Assembly: GCA_002499585.1 (NCBI GenBank)
Contig: DAMH01000002.1
Span: 42,496-106,495, forward strand
DNA length: 64,000 nt
From: Euryarchaeota archaeon UBA552
Lineage (GTDB): Archaea; Thermoplasmatota; Poseidoniia; Poseidoniales; Thalassarchaeaceae
Direction of reading: 5' to 3'
The notes beneath the pieces are model-generated. The model saw nothing but the letters and a program-made list of their open reading frames with translations. It was not told the DNA's origin and made no database searches. Below are positions 17,567 to 25,528 of this stretch, in pieces. Positions within the stretch are counted from its first letter, which is position 1, and the number at the start of each line of letters is the position of its first letter. The translations under genes and the position numbers were made by a program.

Positions 17567-18097
17567 ATGGTTTCCACCTACCTGTATGTTGACGGGTCAT
17601 GCAGGGAAAATAGGAACGTAAACAGCGAAACAATCGCGGGTTGGGGTGTCTGCGTTGTTAAGGGAGACTCTGGTACTGGTAAAGGACAAGGGGAAATAGT
17701 CAGGGAGATGAGTGGCCGAGTCATAACTGATCCGGATTCATCGGAGTACATCGGAGCATTGGTTGGATCCAACAATACTGCTGAGCTAACTGCAATTGCC
17801 CATGCACTTAGATGGATCCTTATCGACGGAAAAAACGATTCTGTAACAATAAAATCTGATTCGCAGTACGCGTCCAATCTAACCTCCGGACTATGGAAAC
17901 CCAAAGCGAATAAGGAGTTAGTGACGAGGGTAAGGAGATTATGGTTGGAGTGCCAATCTATTAGATCAGTCAGAATAGAGCACATAAGGGCGCACAGAGG
18001 CCACAGGTGGAACGAACGTGCCGACCATCTCGCCTTCAGAGCCATGGAAGGCAGGAACCCCGAGCCTTTGCAATTTTGGAAGCCCGGCTCTCGCTAG
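17567..18097 (+). CDS. rnhA: Ribonuclease HI
   Basis: Cleaves RNA in RNA-DNA hybrids; likely acts in primer or R-loop removal. The 176-residue protein keeps all the catalytic residues in order: Asp9 in YVDGSCREN, Glu73 in NTAELTAIAHAL, Asp98 in IKSDSQYA, His143 in AHRGHRWNERAD and Asp153 in the same block. Residues 30-65 are a longer loop than in the E. coli enzyme. It follows gcvH by 3 bases and ends one base before the convergent membrane-protein gene. Confidence 0.93.
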   Translation: MVSTYLYVDGSCRENRNVNSETIAGWGVCVVKGDSGTGKGQGEIVREMSGRVITDPDSSEYIGALVGSNNTAELTAIAHALRWILIDGKNDSVTIKSDSQYASNLTSGLWKPKANKELVTRVRRLWLECQSIRSVRIEHIRAHRGHRWNERADHLAFRAMEGRNPEPLQFWKPGSR

Positions 18098-18502
18098 TTA
18101 GGATTCCCTCAAATAACCTACACTTAGCAGCGCATATGTACCTTGAAGTATCATCAAACATCCAATTAAATTCAGAATGAGACCGCCTGCAGGGGGTATG
18201 GAAATTTGCTCCGCAAAGGTCCATGTAAATGCAATAGTTAGAAATCCAGATACAGTAATCCTCAATCCACTTCCCCGGACATCTTTCCAGAGATTTAGCC
18301 ATGGAACAATACCATATGTTTCAAATTTCCATTTGTACCAAGCAATGTAAATCAGTGAAATTGAGATTAACCCGGTGACTCCCACAGAGAAGGAAGCATC
18401 GTTCCACGGACCGGCCGGCGCCTTTTCTAAGAACAATACATTCGCCATCAAAATCCCGCCTAAAATCAGAGGAATCCCCCATGACGAAGAGGAACCGTTC
18501 AT
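18098..18502 (-). CDS. Small integral membrane protein, about four helices, unknown function
   Basis: A 134-residue hydrophobic protein with spans at about 8-25 (WGIPLILGGILMANVLFL), 40-60, 78-95 and 103-125, and few charged loops. No motif recognised. ATG 18502 is used. It abuts the RNase HI stop by one base at its 3' end and is divergent from the small membrane protein at 18589. Similar four-helix small proteins are abundant in archaea and rarely characterised. Confidence 0.65.
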   Translation of the reverse strand: MNGSSSSWGIPLILGGILMANVLFLEKAPAGPWNDASFSVGVTGLISISLIYIAWYKWKFETYGIVPWLNLWKDVRGSGLRITVSGFLTIAFTWTFAEQISIPPAGGLILNLIGCLMILQGTYALLSVGYLRES

Positions 18503-18588
18503 GCCCGTCGGTATGCGGCTTAGTTCATGACATCACGGGTCGAGGGGGCATAACGGACATTCATACGGTAATCAGTTGGTCCACGCAC

Positions 18589-18867
18589 ATGCGGGACATA
18601 TTAGCTCCATTGCATGATCACAAAGGGCGCAGGACCCCGAGTGAAGCCTCAAGGGCTTATTTCTTGTTGGTAATGGTCATGAGTGTTACAGTGGGCTATA
18701 ATGCCGCAAAGGGAAACCTCCTTCTTGGAGCAGCATGCAGCCTCGGGATAGCAACAATGCTCCTGAATGTGGGTTGGCTGATCCTAAATACCATCGGAGA
18801 GACCAGAACCTCAGTCGCCTTGACAGGAGCAGTTACCCGCATGAATGATATGGATGAAGAGGAATAA
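18589..18867 (+). CDS. Small membrane protein, two helices, unknown function
   Basis: About 92 residues: a basic N-terminus (MRDILAPLHDHKGRRTPSEA), two close hydrophobic spans (YFLLVMVMSVTVGYNAA and LLLGAACSLGIATMLLNVGW), and an acidic tail ending in DMDEEE. Codons are open upstream to 18481, but that stretch overlaps the start of the divergent membrane gene, so ATG 18589 is the better start. It is followed 6 bases later by the GNAT gene, probably in one transcript. Confidence 0.6.
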   Translation: MRDILAPLHDHKGRRTPSEASRAYFLLVMVMSVTVGYNAAKGNLLLGAACSLGIATMLLNVGWLILNTIGETRTSVALTGAVTRMNDMDEEE

Positions 18868-18873
18868 CCTCCC

Positions 18874-19326
18874 ATGATCGTGCAGTACCGTTGGCTTGAT
18901 TCCCTCGATGATGCTCACATTGATCTAAGATTCCGAGTCCTGAGAATCGGAAGACCCAAGAAAACAGCTCTATATCCGGGAATTGACGATGATCCCAGAA
19001 CTAAATTCATCGGGGCTTTCTTGGGAGCTAAGATGGTTGGATGTGCCACGATACAGTACGACCCCAAAGCCGATGCAAGATTAAGGATAAGAGGCATGGC
19101 AGTAGATTCTGAATATAGAAACAGGGGAATCGGATCAAAAATAGTTCGAATGATTCAAAATTATGCAGAGGAAATGGAAACAGGATTGTGGTGCAACGCG
19201 AGGATTAAAGCCGTCACGATGTATCAACGCGCTGGCTTCAATATCACTTCAGATCTTTTTGAAATAGAGAGTGTCGGACCCCATTTTGAGGTTCGATGGA
19301 ACCCAAATAATAGAGTTACGGAATGA
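18874..19326 (+). CDS. GNAT family N-acetyltransferase
   Basis: A 150-residue acetyl-CoA-dependent acetyltransferase. The core motif A is present as IRGMAVDSEYRNRGIGSKIV, giving the acetyl-CoA pyrophosphate loop (RxxGIG), followed by the typical LWCNARIKAVTMYQRAGF, where members of the family end with a YxRxGF signature. The N-terminus resembles ElaA/YitI-like small GNAT proteins. Substrate is unknown. It begins 6 bases after the membrane-protein stop and is followed 8 bases later by the thioesterase, suggesting one message. Confidence 0.88.
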   Translation: MIVQYRWLDSLDDAHIDLRFRVLRIGRPKKTALYPGIDDDPRTKFIGAFLGAKMVGCATIQYDPKADARLRIRGMAVDSEYRNRGIGSKIVRMIQNYAEEMETGLWCNARIKAVTMYQRAGFNITSDLFEIESVGPHFEVRWNPNNRVTE

Positions 19327-19334
19327 GTTGAATT

Positions 19335-19760
19335 ATGGCTAAAATAAGTTCAGAAACACTAGAAAAATACCAGATCGGTGCGATGATGGAGAGAGTGAAC
19401 AGCGTACCAATGATGCACACCCTCAATTTGGAAATTACAGGATTGGAGCATGGGGAATGTACTGCGAGGGTCCCAAGAGAAAAGAAATGGGATGGCATCT
19501 ACCAGACCATGCATGGCGGCATACTCGCAACCATCGCTGACTCGGTTACATGCTGGGCCATACTGACTGTGATCGGTGCTAGTCAAAAGGTTGCAACAAC
19601 GGATTTCAACATAAGATTCCTGAGACCCTGCCTCACGGATGCAATGTGTAAGGCAAGGGTTGTAAAGATCGGTAAGCGACTGTGCGTAGCTGAAGCAGAC
19701 ATATTTGACGTTGAAGGCAAAAAAGTCGCTGTTGCCCAAGCGACATACGCGAGGATCTGA
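19335..19760 (+). CDS. PaaI-type hotdog-fold thioesterase
   Basis: A 141-residue acyl-CoA thioesterase-like protein. It has the hotdog pattern of the PaaI/YigI group: LEHGECTARVPREKKWDGIY, the active-site stretch TMHGGILATIADSVTCWAI (HGG followed by a central helix), then TTDFNIRFLRPC and VAEADIFDVEGKKVAVAQAT. Substrate cannot be inferred from the neighbours, a GNAT upstream and tRNA-Cys on the opposite strand downstream. Confidence 0.9.
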   Translation: MAKISSETLEKYQIGAMMERVNSVPMMHTLNLEITGLEHGECTARVPREKKWDGIYQTMHGGILATIADSVTCWAILTVIGASQKVATTDFNIRFLRPCLTDAMCKARVVKIGKRLCVAEADIFDVEGKKVAVAQATYARI

Positions 19761-19804
19761 GTGGAAGGCCGATCTAAGTGACCATTAGATATGTGAAATT
19801 TAGT

Positions 19805-19878
19805 TGGAGCACGAGCCGGGATTTGCACCCGGGTCCACGGATCTGCAGTCCGTTGCATAGCTACTCTGCCACTCGTGC
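19805..19878 (-). tRNA. tRNA-Cys (GCA)
   Basis: Read on the minus strand the sequence folds as a complete tRNA: acceptor arm GCACGAG paired with CTCGTGC, anticodon stem ACGGA/TCCGT around the loop CTGCAGA with anticodon GCA, and T arm CCGGG/CCCGG. The discriminator base is U73, an identity element of tRNA-Cys. CCA is encoded in the DNA (19805-19807). No intron is present in the anticodon loop. Confidence 0.96.
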
Positions 19879-19959
19879 CTAAACCTCCCAGCATACTTTT
19901 CGGTTTCAACACTTCCCGACTAAAGATTTCTCTGCTCGCCAAAGAATACCTTCTTGGGC

Positions 19960-21129
19960 ATGAAGCAGAACCACATCATCATGCCCGGCGTCGCTACCCG
20001 GTTCGATGACCTCGGAGTTGGTTTCGCTCCTTACCTTCAACCACCACCGGAGGGTGTGATTAGATGGACGGTGGGAGAGCCTGGATTCGAGACCCCAGAC
20101 CCAGTAATTTCTACTGCAATCAGCGAACTCAAGGCAGGAAAGACGAAATATACTCGTGGTCAAGGCTCCATCAAACTGTGTGAGGCCGTTTCGTCCCATC
20201 TAATGAGTACCAGCGGGATATCATACTCCTCAGAAAACATAGTGATAACACCGGGTGCTAAGCAAGCCTTGTTGTATGCATACATGACTACTCTGAATCC
20301 CGGTGATGAAGCGATATTGCTGACGCCGTGCTGGGCAAGTTATGAACCGATGATTTCCATCATAGGAGCCACTCCAGTCAACATTCCCGTTAACCGCACT
20401 AATTTTCATCCCGATATCGGCGCAATCCGCTCCGCTGTGACCGACAAAACTCGGTCGATAATGGTCAATTCACCATGCAATCCAACTGGGGCAGTGTACA
20501 CCAGACAGGAAATAGAAGAGATAGTTGCGATTGCAGTCGAACACGACCTATGGATAATTTCCGATGAAATATACTCTCGATTGATTTGGAATGGAACTGA
20601 CCATGTCTCTCCTGCAACCATTGAAGGAGGATTAGATAGAACCATAGTTATCAGTGGATGGTCAAAAACATGGGCGATGACAGGAATGAGAATAGGTTTC
20701 CTTGCTGGCCCCTCTAATGCGGCAAAGGCCGCGGTAAAATGTCAGGCAAATTCAGCATCACACGTCCCCACATTCATGATGGAGGCTGCCAGGGCAGCAC
20801 TAGATTGCGATGATTATGTGGATGATTTTGCCGATGCTTATCGTAAAAGAAGAGATATGATGCTTAGAGGCCTTGGTGATATACCGGGACTAAGGATCGT
20901 AGACCCGGAAGGAGCCTTCTATCTATTTGTAGACGTAACTGGAACAGGAATGACCGATGTAGAATTTGCAGACAGGGCATTGGAGGCGGGAGTGCAACTA
21001 ATTCCAGCTTCCCTTATCACCCACGGTGAGGGGTTTGTCAGAATCTCATATGCCGCACCAGAAGAGGATATCAAAGAGGGAATTTCAAGATTGAGATTAT
21101 GGCTACTAGGTGATTCAAAAACCGACTGA
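19960..21129 (+). CDS. PLP-dependent class I/II aminotransferase (AspC-like fold)
   Basis: A fold-type I aminotransferase of about 389 residues. Clear marks are GEPGFETPDPV, ITPGAKQALLYAYMT, NSPCNPTGAVY (substrate/PLP site), WIISDEIYSRLIW with the PLP-binding Asp, and GWSKTWAMTGMRIGF holding the Schiff-base Lys. Such proteins are annotated as aspartate or aromatic aminotransferases, but specificity is not readable. The start is ambiguous among ATG 19960 and ATG 19981; a TTG at 19954 is less likely. It precedes speD and dhs by 114 bases on the same strand. Confidence 0.9.
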   Translation: MKQNHIIMPGVATRFDDLGVGFAPYLQPPPEGVIRWTVGEPGFETPDPVISTAISELKAGKTKYTRGQGSIKLCEAVSSHLMSTSGISYSSENIVITPGAKQALLYAYMTTLNPGDEAILLTPCWASYEPMISIIGATPVNIPVNRTNFHPDIGAIRSAVTDKTRSIMVNSPCNPTGAVYTRQEIEEIVAIAVEHDLWIISDEIYSRLIWNGTDHVSPATIEGGLDRTIVISGWSKTWAMTGMRIGFLAGPSNAAKAAVKCQANSASHVPTFMMEAARAALDCDDYVDDFADAYRKRRDMMLRGLGDIPGLRIVDPEGAFYLFVDVTGTGMTDVEFADRALEAGVQLIPASLITHGEGFVRISYAAPEEDIKEGISRLRLWLLGDSKTD

Positions 21130-21243
21130 CCAACACTCAACCCAAATCAAATGACATTGGGCTCGAAATTCACATCTGTGGATGCCTCAGGAGACTTAAC
21201 AAGAGAATTCCGATAAGGTACCACTAATTCTGGGGAGTCTGTC

Positions 21244-21636
21244 ATGGTCAATGCGCACGGCAAGCATGTATTTGCAGATTATACCGGATATCAATACGAT
21301 GACAAATCAGATGGAGAAAAAATTCTGGAAATTATCCTTGAAGGTGTAGAAGAGGCGGAAGTGAGACAGGTTCATTCGCATGTTGAGGAGTTTGATGGAG
21401 ACCTCTCACCACCAGGATTTGCCGCTGTCGTTTTGATAGATGAATCCCATGTCACTGCCCATTGTTATTATGACAATGGCTGGCTTGCAGTCGATGCATT
21501 CACATGCGGCGGCGGTAACCCGGACTTAATTATCGATCACATTCAAGCCCGGTTGGAGGAGAAGATGCCGAGTCTGAGGTTAATGAGGAGGGAAACAGTA
21601 TCTCGATTCCTTCACGACCGTAGTGATTCAAAGTAA
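21244..21636 (+). CDS. speD: S-adenosylmethionine decarboxylase proenzyme
   Basis: Self-cleaving pyruvoyl enzyme that decarboxylates SAM to give the aminopropyl donor for spermidine. The 130-residue protein has the cleavage region DESHVTAHCYYDNGWLAVD, with Glu67-Ser68; the Ser becomes the pyruvoyl group after cleavage. The downstream AVDAFTCGG contains the conserved catalytic Cys. It lies 17 bases upstream of deoxyhypusine synthase, which uses spermidine, so the pair makes metabolic sense as one transcript. No aminopropyltransferase is in the window. Confidence 0.92.
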   Translation: MVNAHGKHVFADYTGYQYDDKSDGEKILEIILEGVEEAEVRQVHSHVEEFDGDLSPPGFAAVVLIDESHVTAHCYYDNGWLAVDAFTCGGGNPDLIIDHIQARLEEKMPSLRLMRRETVSRFLHDRSDSK

Positions 21637-21653
21637 TAACGAGGGAATCGATA

Positions 21654-22598
21654 ATGAGGGACTTCATCCAACGTCATTTCAAACATTTCAACGCCGGTGC
21701 ATTAGCAGACTGCATAGAATCATTGAGGGACTTCTTGGATAATGGCGGCCGATTAATGATCACACTAGCAGGAGCCATGTCAACGGCCAAGATAGGAAGA
21801 TCTCTTGCTCCGGCCATAAGATCTCAGAAAATCCATGCAATATGTTGCACAGGCGCTAATCTCGAGGAGGATTTGTTCAATTTGGTCGCTAGCTCAGATT
21901 ATGAGCGGATTCCAAATTGGCGGGAAATTACCCCTAAAGAGGATAATGAACTTCACATGCGAGGAATGAACAGAGTAACGGATGTAGCAATACCGGAATT
22001 GGAGGCTGTCAGATACGTCGAAGAGAAAATACTACCGCTATGGAAGGACGCTGAAGCGGCTCAAGACAGGAGATTCCCGCACGAGTATATTTACGACTTG
22101 ATATTACACGGTGATTTGGAATTCGATATTAACCCAGAAGACTCATGGTTGGTTGCTGCTGCAGATGCGAACTTACCGATATTCACCCCCGGATGGGAGG
22201 ATTCAACCCTCGGAAACATATTGGTGGCACGGGTCATTGATCTGACCATAGCATCTCAAGACATAGTATTGGGAGGATTGCATGCAATGCAAGCACTGGC
22301 TGATTGGTATCGGGAGGATGACTCTCCGACAGGGCTCCTCCAGATAGGAGGAGGCATAGCAGGCGATTTCCCGATATGTGTAGTCCCAATGCTACGGCAA
22401 GATGTCGGCATCGAGGTTGATCTTTGGTCATGGTTCGCTCAAATTTCGGAATCTAGGCCCTCATTTGGAGGATACTCCGGGGCACCGACCTCTGAGAAAA
22501 TAAGTTGGGGTAAGATTTCTCCCAGCACACCTACGTTTGTAGTGGAGTCAGACGCCACACTAGTGCTCCCCCTAATTCTGGAATCCATTTTGGAATAG
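21654..22598 (+). CDS. dhs: Deoxyhypusine synthase family protein
   Basis: Transfers the aminobutyl group of spermidine to a Lys of archaeal aIF5A (or, in related enzymes, to putrescine forming homospermidine). The 314-residue protein has the family segments GGRLMITLAGAMSTAK, HAICCTGANLEEDLF, PIFTPGWEDSTLGN, LQIGGGIAGDFPICV and the catalytic-lysine region SEKISWGKI with Lys287. The match to the canonical SWGKI supports a working enzyme. Adjacency to speD supports spermidine use. The archaeal context favours hypusination over homospermidine synthesis, but this is inference. Confidence 0.9.
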   Translation: MRDFIQRHFKHFNAGALADCIESLRDFLDNGGRLMITLAGAMSTAKIGRSLAPAIRSQKIHAICCTGANLEEDLFNLVASSDYERIPNWREITPKEDNELHMRGMNRVTDVAIPELEAVRYVEEKILPLWKDAEAAQDRRFPHEYIYDLILHGDLEFDINPEDSWLVAAADANLPIFTPGWEDSTLGNILVARVIDLTIASQDIVLGGLHAMQALADWYREDDSPTGLLQIGGGIAGDFPICVVPMLRQDVGIEVDLWSWFAQISESRPSFGGYSGAPTSEKISWGKISPSTPTFVVESDATLVLPLILESILE

Positions 22599-22606
22599 CC
22601 AAGTGT

Positions 22607-23857
22607 CTAATGTAATTTAGAATATGGGAGACCATGCTCTTCAATCCTTAGAAGTTGATTGTATTTGGAGGTACGATCCGATCTGGCTGGAGCACCGGTT
22701 TTTATCCAACCACAAGCAGTTCCCACTGATAAATCTGCAATTATGGAGTCGGAGGTCTCACCAGAGCGATGCGACATGATACAATCGAACCCTGATTCGC
22801 CCGCAATCCGCATTACCTCCAGAGTCTCACTTACAGTTCCAATTTGATTCGGTTTTATCAGAATAGAGTTTGATGCATTATTTGAAATCCCTTTTTTCAG
22901 CCTTTCGGGATTGGTCACGTATAGGTCATCTCCGACGATGCGCACACTGTGGCCCATGTTTGTGAACGATATCCAGGATTCCCAATCGTCTTCATCAAAT
23001 GGGTCTTCAATCGATATTAATGGATAACAATCAATCCACTCAGAGTAAATCGAGGACAGTTCATCCCCGTCAATCAACCTCCCGTCAAAAGAGTACTTCC
23101 CATCTTCAAAAAATTCTGTAGCAGCAACATCTAATGCAATCCCAATCTCCTTCGAAGTCGAATACCCTGCTCTCTCAATGGCCTCCACCAAGAGCTTGAG
23201 TCCGTCTTCATTCTCTTTCAGTGATGGCGCGAATCCACCTTCGTCACCTATCCCACATAACAGACCACGTTCTTTGAGCCCCGTCATTAGGGCCTGATAC
23301 GTTTCCGTTCCGGCACGAAGTGCTGTCCTGAAGTCCGAGAATCCATATGGCACAACCATGAATTCTTGAACATCCACATCTGTTGATGCATGGGCTCCAC
23401 CGTTTAGAATATTCATCAATGGTATGGGTAACTTAGCATCTCCCCACCCACCGGGTATCGAACTCCATACTGGTAAATTCCTCATTGCCGATGACGCTCT
23501 CAGAACCGCCATCGAGCATCCCAACAACGAATTTGCGCCAAGGTTTCCCTTGTTCAGGGTACCATCCGCCTCAATCAAAATCCTATCAACTTCCGACTGA
23601 TCGTGAACATCGAGTCCTATGAGTGCAGGCCTCAATGATTCGTTTACATTCGTAACTGATTTTTCAACTCCAGCTCCTCCCCACATATTCCCTCCGTCAC
23701 GAAGCTCAACCGCTTCGTGTGAACCTGTGCTGGCTCCAGAGGGTACTGCCGCCCGGCCGGCCAGACCACCTTCCACAAAACAATCCACTTCCACGGTGGG
23801 GCGTCCTCTGGAGTCGAGTATGGAGCGAGCGAATATGTCAGTAATCAGGTCTGCCAC
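22607..23857 (-). CDS. eno: Enolase
   Basis: Interconverts 2-phosphoglycerate and phosphoenolpyruvate. The 416-residue protein begins ADLITDIFARSILDSRGRPTVEV, has the PSGASTGSHEAVELRDGG substrate loop, GGAHASTDVDVQEFMV, the metal site DVAATEFF and SIEDPFDEDDWESW, and the late SHRSGETSDSIIADL. GTG 23857 is the start, since no ATG fits nearer to the expected N-terminus. It is convergent with dhs (8 bases apart). Together with pckA and maeB it marks a gluconeogenic or anaplerotic set in the window, though dispersed. Confidence 0.96.
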   Translation of the reverse strand: MADLITDIFARSILDSRGRPTVEVDCFVEGGLAGRAAVPSGASTGSHEAVELRDGGNMWGGAGVEKSVTNVNESLRPALIGLDVHDQSEVDRILIEADGTLNKGNLGANSLLGCSMAVLRASSAMRNLPVWSSIPGGWGDAKLPIPLMNILNGGAHASTDVDVQEFMVVPYGFSDFRTALRAGTETYQALMTGLKERGLLCGIGDEGGFAPSLKENEDGLKLLVEAIERAGYSTSKEIGIALDVAATEFFEDGKYSFDGRLIDGDELSSIYSEWIDCYPLISIEDPFDEDDWESWISFTNMGHSVRIVGDDLYVTNPERLKKGISNNASNSILIKPNQIGTVSETLEVMRIAGESGFDCIMSHRSGETSDSIIADLSVGTACGWIKTGAPARSDRTSKYNQLLRIEEHGLPYSKLH

Positions 23858-23899
23858 ACCCGACCCGTGAGGTGGACGATCTGTGAAGATTCCTGATGA

Positions 23900-24334
23900 T
23901 CACGTATTCAACCAACCGAGCCATTTTGCAACTGCAGATTGCAGCGATGGGACCTCTAGTTCAGATCTACAGCACCTTTCCCAACACAGTTGCTCTTGTG
24001 AGGGGTAGATTGAGAAGAGTTCTGCTTTCAAAAGAATTCCATCTTCTTGGGAGTTACGTCTACGATAATCGTCGACGAAACAATGAAGCAAGTTTTTCGG
24101 GAAATGGTGCATCATTGATGTCTTAGGACAACAAAGAAGGGCACTTTTATCCAAGAACAAAAGAGAGGATCCGTCTGCATCGTTTATTTCATGTCCGAGA
24201 ATTTCAGAATTTTGAAGAATAGCTGCAACATCGATGTTATACCAATCGAATTGTGATTTTGTCAGTGGTAGATTTGATAATTCATCGAGATATTCCTGGA
24301 TTCGGCCATGACTGGACTGCGGAGTATCGCGCAT
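23900..24334 (-). CDS. Unknown Cys-rich 144-residue protein
   Basis: A free-standing frame filling the gap between enolase and the Lrp regulator. No known family. Notable are CC at 68-69, single Cys around 84, and CWERCC near 118-123, with HH in MMHHF, so metal binding is possible but not shown. N-terminal MRDTPQSSHGRIQEYLDELS looks soluble and helical; no membrane span or signal peptide. It is divergent from the Lrp/AsnC gene with a 142-base gap that could hold a shared operator. Its reading frame is the only long one on this strand in an otherwise empty gap; still, coding is not certain. Confidence 0.5.
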   Translation of the reverse strand: MRDTPQSSHGRIQEYLDELSNLPLTKSQFDWYNIDVAAILQNSEILGHEINDADGSSLLFLDKSALLCCPKTSMMHHFPKNLLHCFVDDYRRRNSQEDGILLKAELFSIYPSQEQLCWERCCRSELEVPSLQSAVAKWLGWLNT

Positions 24335-24414
24335 TGTTTTTTCTTAACCGTCGGGTGATATGAACTCAACCAGTGACAATTTTTGCGATTCATTACACTA
24401 ATAGATCAAAAAAA

Positions 24415-24462
24415 AATGTTTTATTTACATATTATGAAACCAATGAACATAAAAGTAACATT
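24415..24462. promoter_or_regulatory. AT-rich promoter with inexact inverted repeat upstream of the Lrp regulator
   Basis: About 50 bases before the Lrp ATG is a TATA-like TTTTATTTAC. Around it are AATGTT (24415-24420) and AACATT (24457-24462), an inverted repeat with partly matching inner sequence. Lrp-family genes are often autoregulated through such repeats, so this could be an operator. The AT-rich content makes chance symmetry likely too. Confidence 0.35.
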
Positions 24463-24476
24463 ATTCAGGAAATATC

Positions 24477-24899
24477 ATGACACAAGTAGATTCACTCGAC
24501 AGAGCAATACTTTCAGTTCTCCGTGACCAAGGAAGATCCTCCTATGTTCAAATTGCCACGGACACAGGTGTCACGGAAAGGACAGTCAGGGCTAGGATGA
24601 AAAGACTAGAGGAAGAGGGCATCATTCGTGGATATACGATCAGAGAAACCGGCATAGGACTGTCGGCACTCGTAAGACTGAGCGTGGGTCCGGGTATTGA
24701 GATCGGTACACTAGCAGGAGAGTACGCTAGCTGGGATGGCATCGAGTCGGTGTACGAGATCAGCGGTGATGCCGACCTGATAGTTCTCGCTCATGTTGAT
24801 GACACCGTGGCACTGAGGGAATTGTTGGATAGAATATGGCTGAGTGCTCCGGGCAGCATAATATCCACAAGGACAGAACTCGTCTTGGAACAGTACTGA
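24477..24899 (+). CDS. Lrp/AsnC family transcriptional regulator
   Basis: A 140-residue feast/famine regulator. The N-terminal helix-turn-helix is DSLDRAILSVLRDQGRSSYV, continuing TDTGVTERTVRARMKRLEEE, and residues about 60-140 form the RAM ligand domain (GIGLSALVRLSVGPG, SVYEISGDADLIVLAHVDD, STRTELVLEQY). Full length for the family. Targets and effector are unknown; the divergent unknown gene at 23900-24334 is the nearest candidate, and a thioredoxin-fold gene is convergent downstream. Confidence 0.93.
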   Translation: MTQVDSLDRAILSVLRDQGRSSYVQIATDTGVTERTVRARMKRLEEEGIIRGYTIRETGIGLSALVRLSVGPGIEIGTLAGEYASWDGIESVYEISGDADLIVLAHVDDTVALRELLDRIWLSAPGSIISTRTELVLEQY

Positions 24900-24958
24900 T
24901 GCCTTTGGAAAATAAGGTCCTACAACAGCCGGAAAATGTTGGTTAGAGGGTAGAAAAA

Positions 24959-25513
24959 CTAATTCTTCCATTTTACAGAGCAGCCAATGCTATCTGTTCG
25001 AGGCACTGAAATCCTCTGTCCTGACACGTACTCTCTTATGGCATCTGCCAGCTCGGAGGTACTCGCACTAGATGGATCTCTGGGAGAGTCATCTAGTCGA
25101 CCTCGGTAGATGACATTCCCTTCATTGGATACGAGGTAGAACTCTGGTGTCCTTTCGGCCCCGTAAGAGGCCGCCACATGCTGGCTTGCATCATGGAGGT
25201 ACGGATACGACATCCCCTTTTCTGCTCTTTTTACCATGTTTTCCCAATTATCTGTTGGATATTTTTCTGGATCATTAGAGTTTATACCAATGAATCCTAA
25301 CCCGGATGCCCTTGCCATCTCGGCAACTTCCTCGATCCTGCCTTCTGATGCGACAACATAAGGACAGTGATTGCAAGTGAACATGATTACTCCCCCTCCA
25401 TCGGCCACCACATTCTTGAGATCAACGTCAGATCCACCGACTTTTTCATTGGCATTTGATAAGTTGAATTCTGGGGCAATGTCGCCAGGCTCTACTCCGC
25501 GCCTCGTTTGCAT
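24959..25513 (-). CDS. Thioredoxin-fold redoxin protein
   Basis: A 184-residue AhpC/TSA-redoxin superfamily protein, cytoplasmic with no signal peptide. It has the fold's N-terminal EPGDIAPEFNLSNANEKVGG, an active-site motif MFTCNHCPYVVAS with a CxxC (CNHC), and the cis-Pro region YGAERTPEFYLVSNEGNVIY followed by RGRLDDSP. This is the pattern of the DUF-like thioredoxin family of bacterial and archaeal redoxins with CxxC rather than a single peroxidatic Cys. A reductase partner is not visible. It follows the TPR protein on the same strand after 15 bases. Confidence 0.88.
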   Translation of the reverse strand: MQTRRGVEPGDIAPEFNLSNANEKVGGSDVDLKNVVADGGGVIMFTCNHCPYVVASEGRIEEVAEMARASGLGFIGINSNDPEKYPTDNWENMVKRAEKGMSYPYLHDASQHVAASYGAERTPEFYLVSNEGNVIYRGRLDDSPRDPSSASTSELADAIREYVSGQRISVPRTDSIGCSVKWKN

Positions 25514-25528
25514 GATGCTTGGTGAGCA

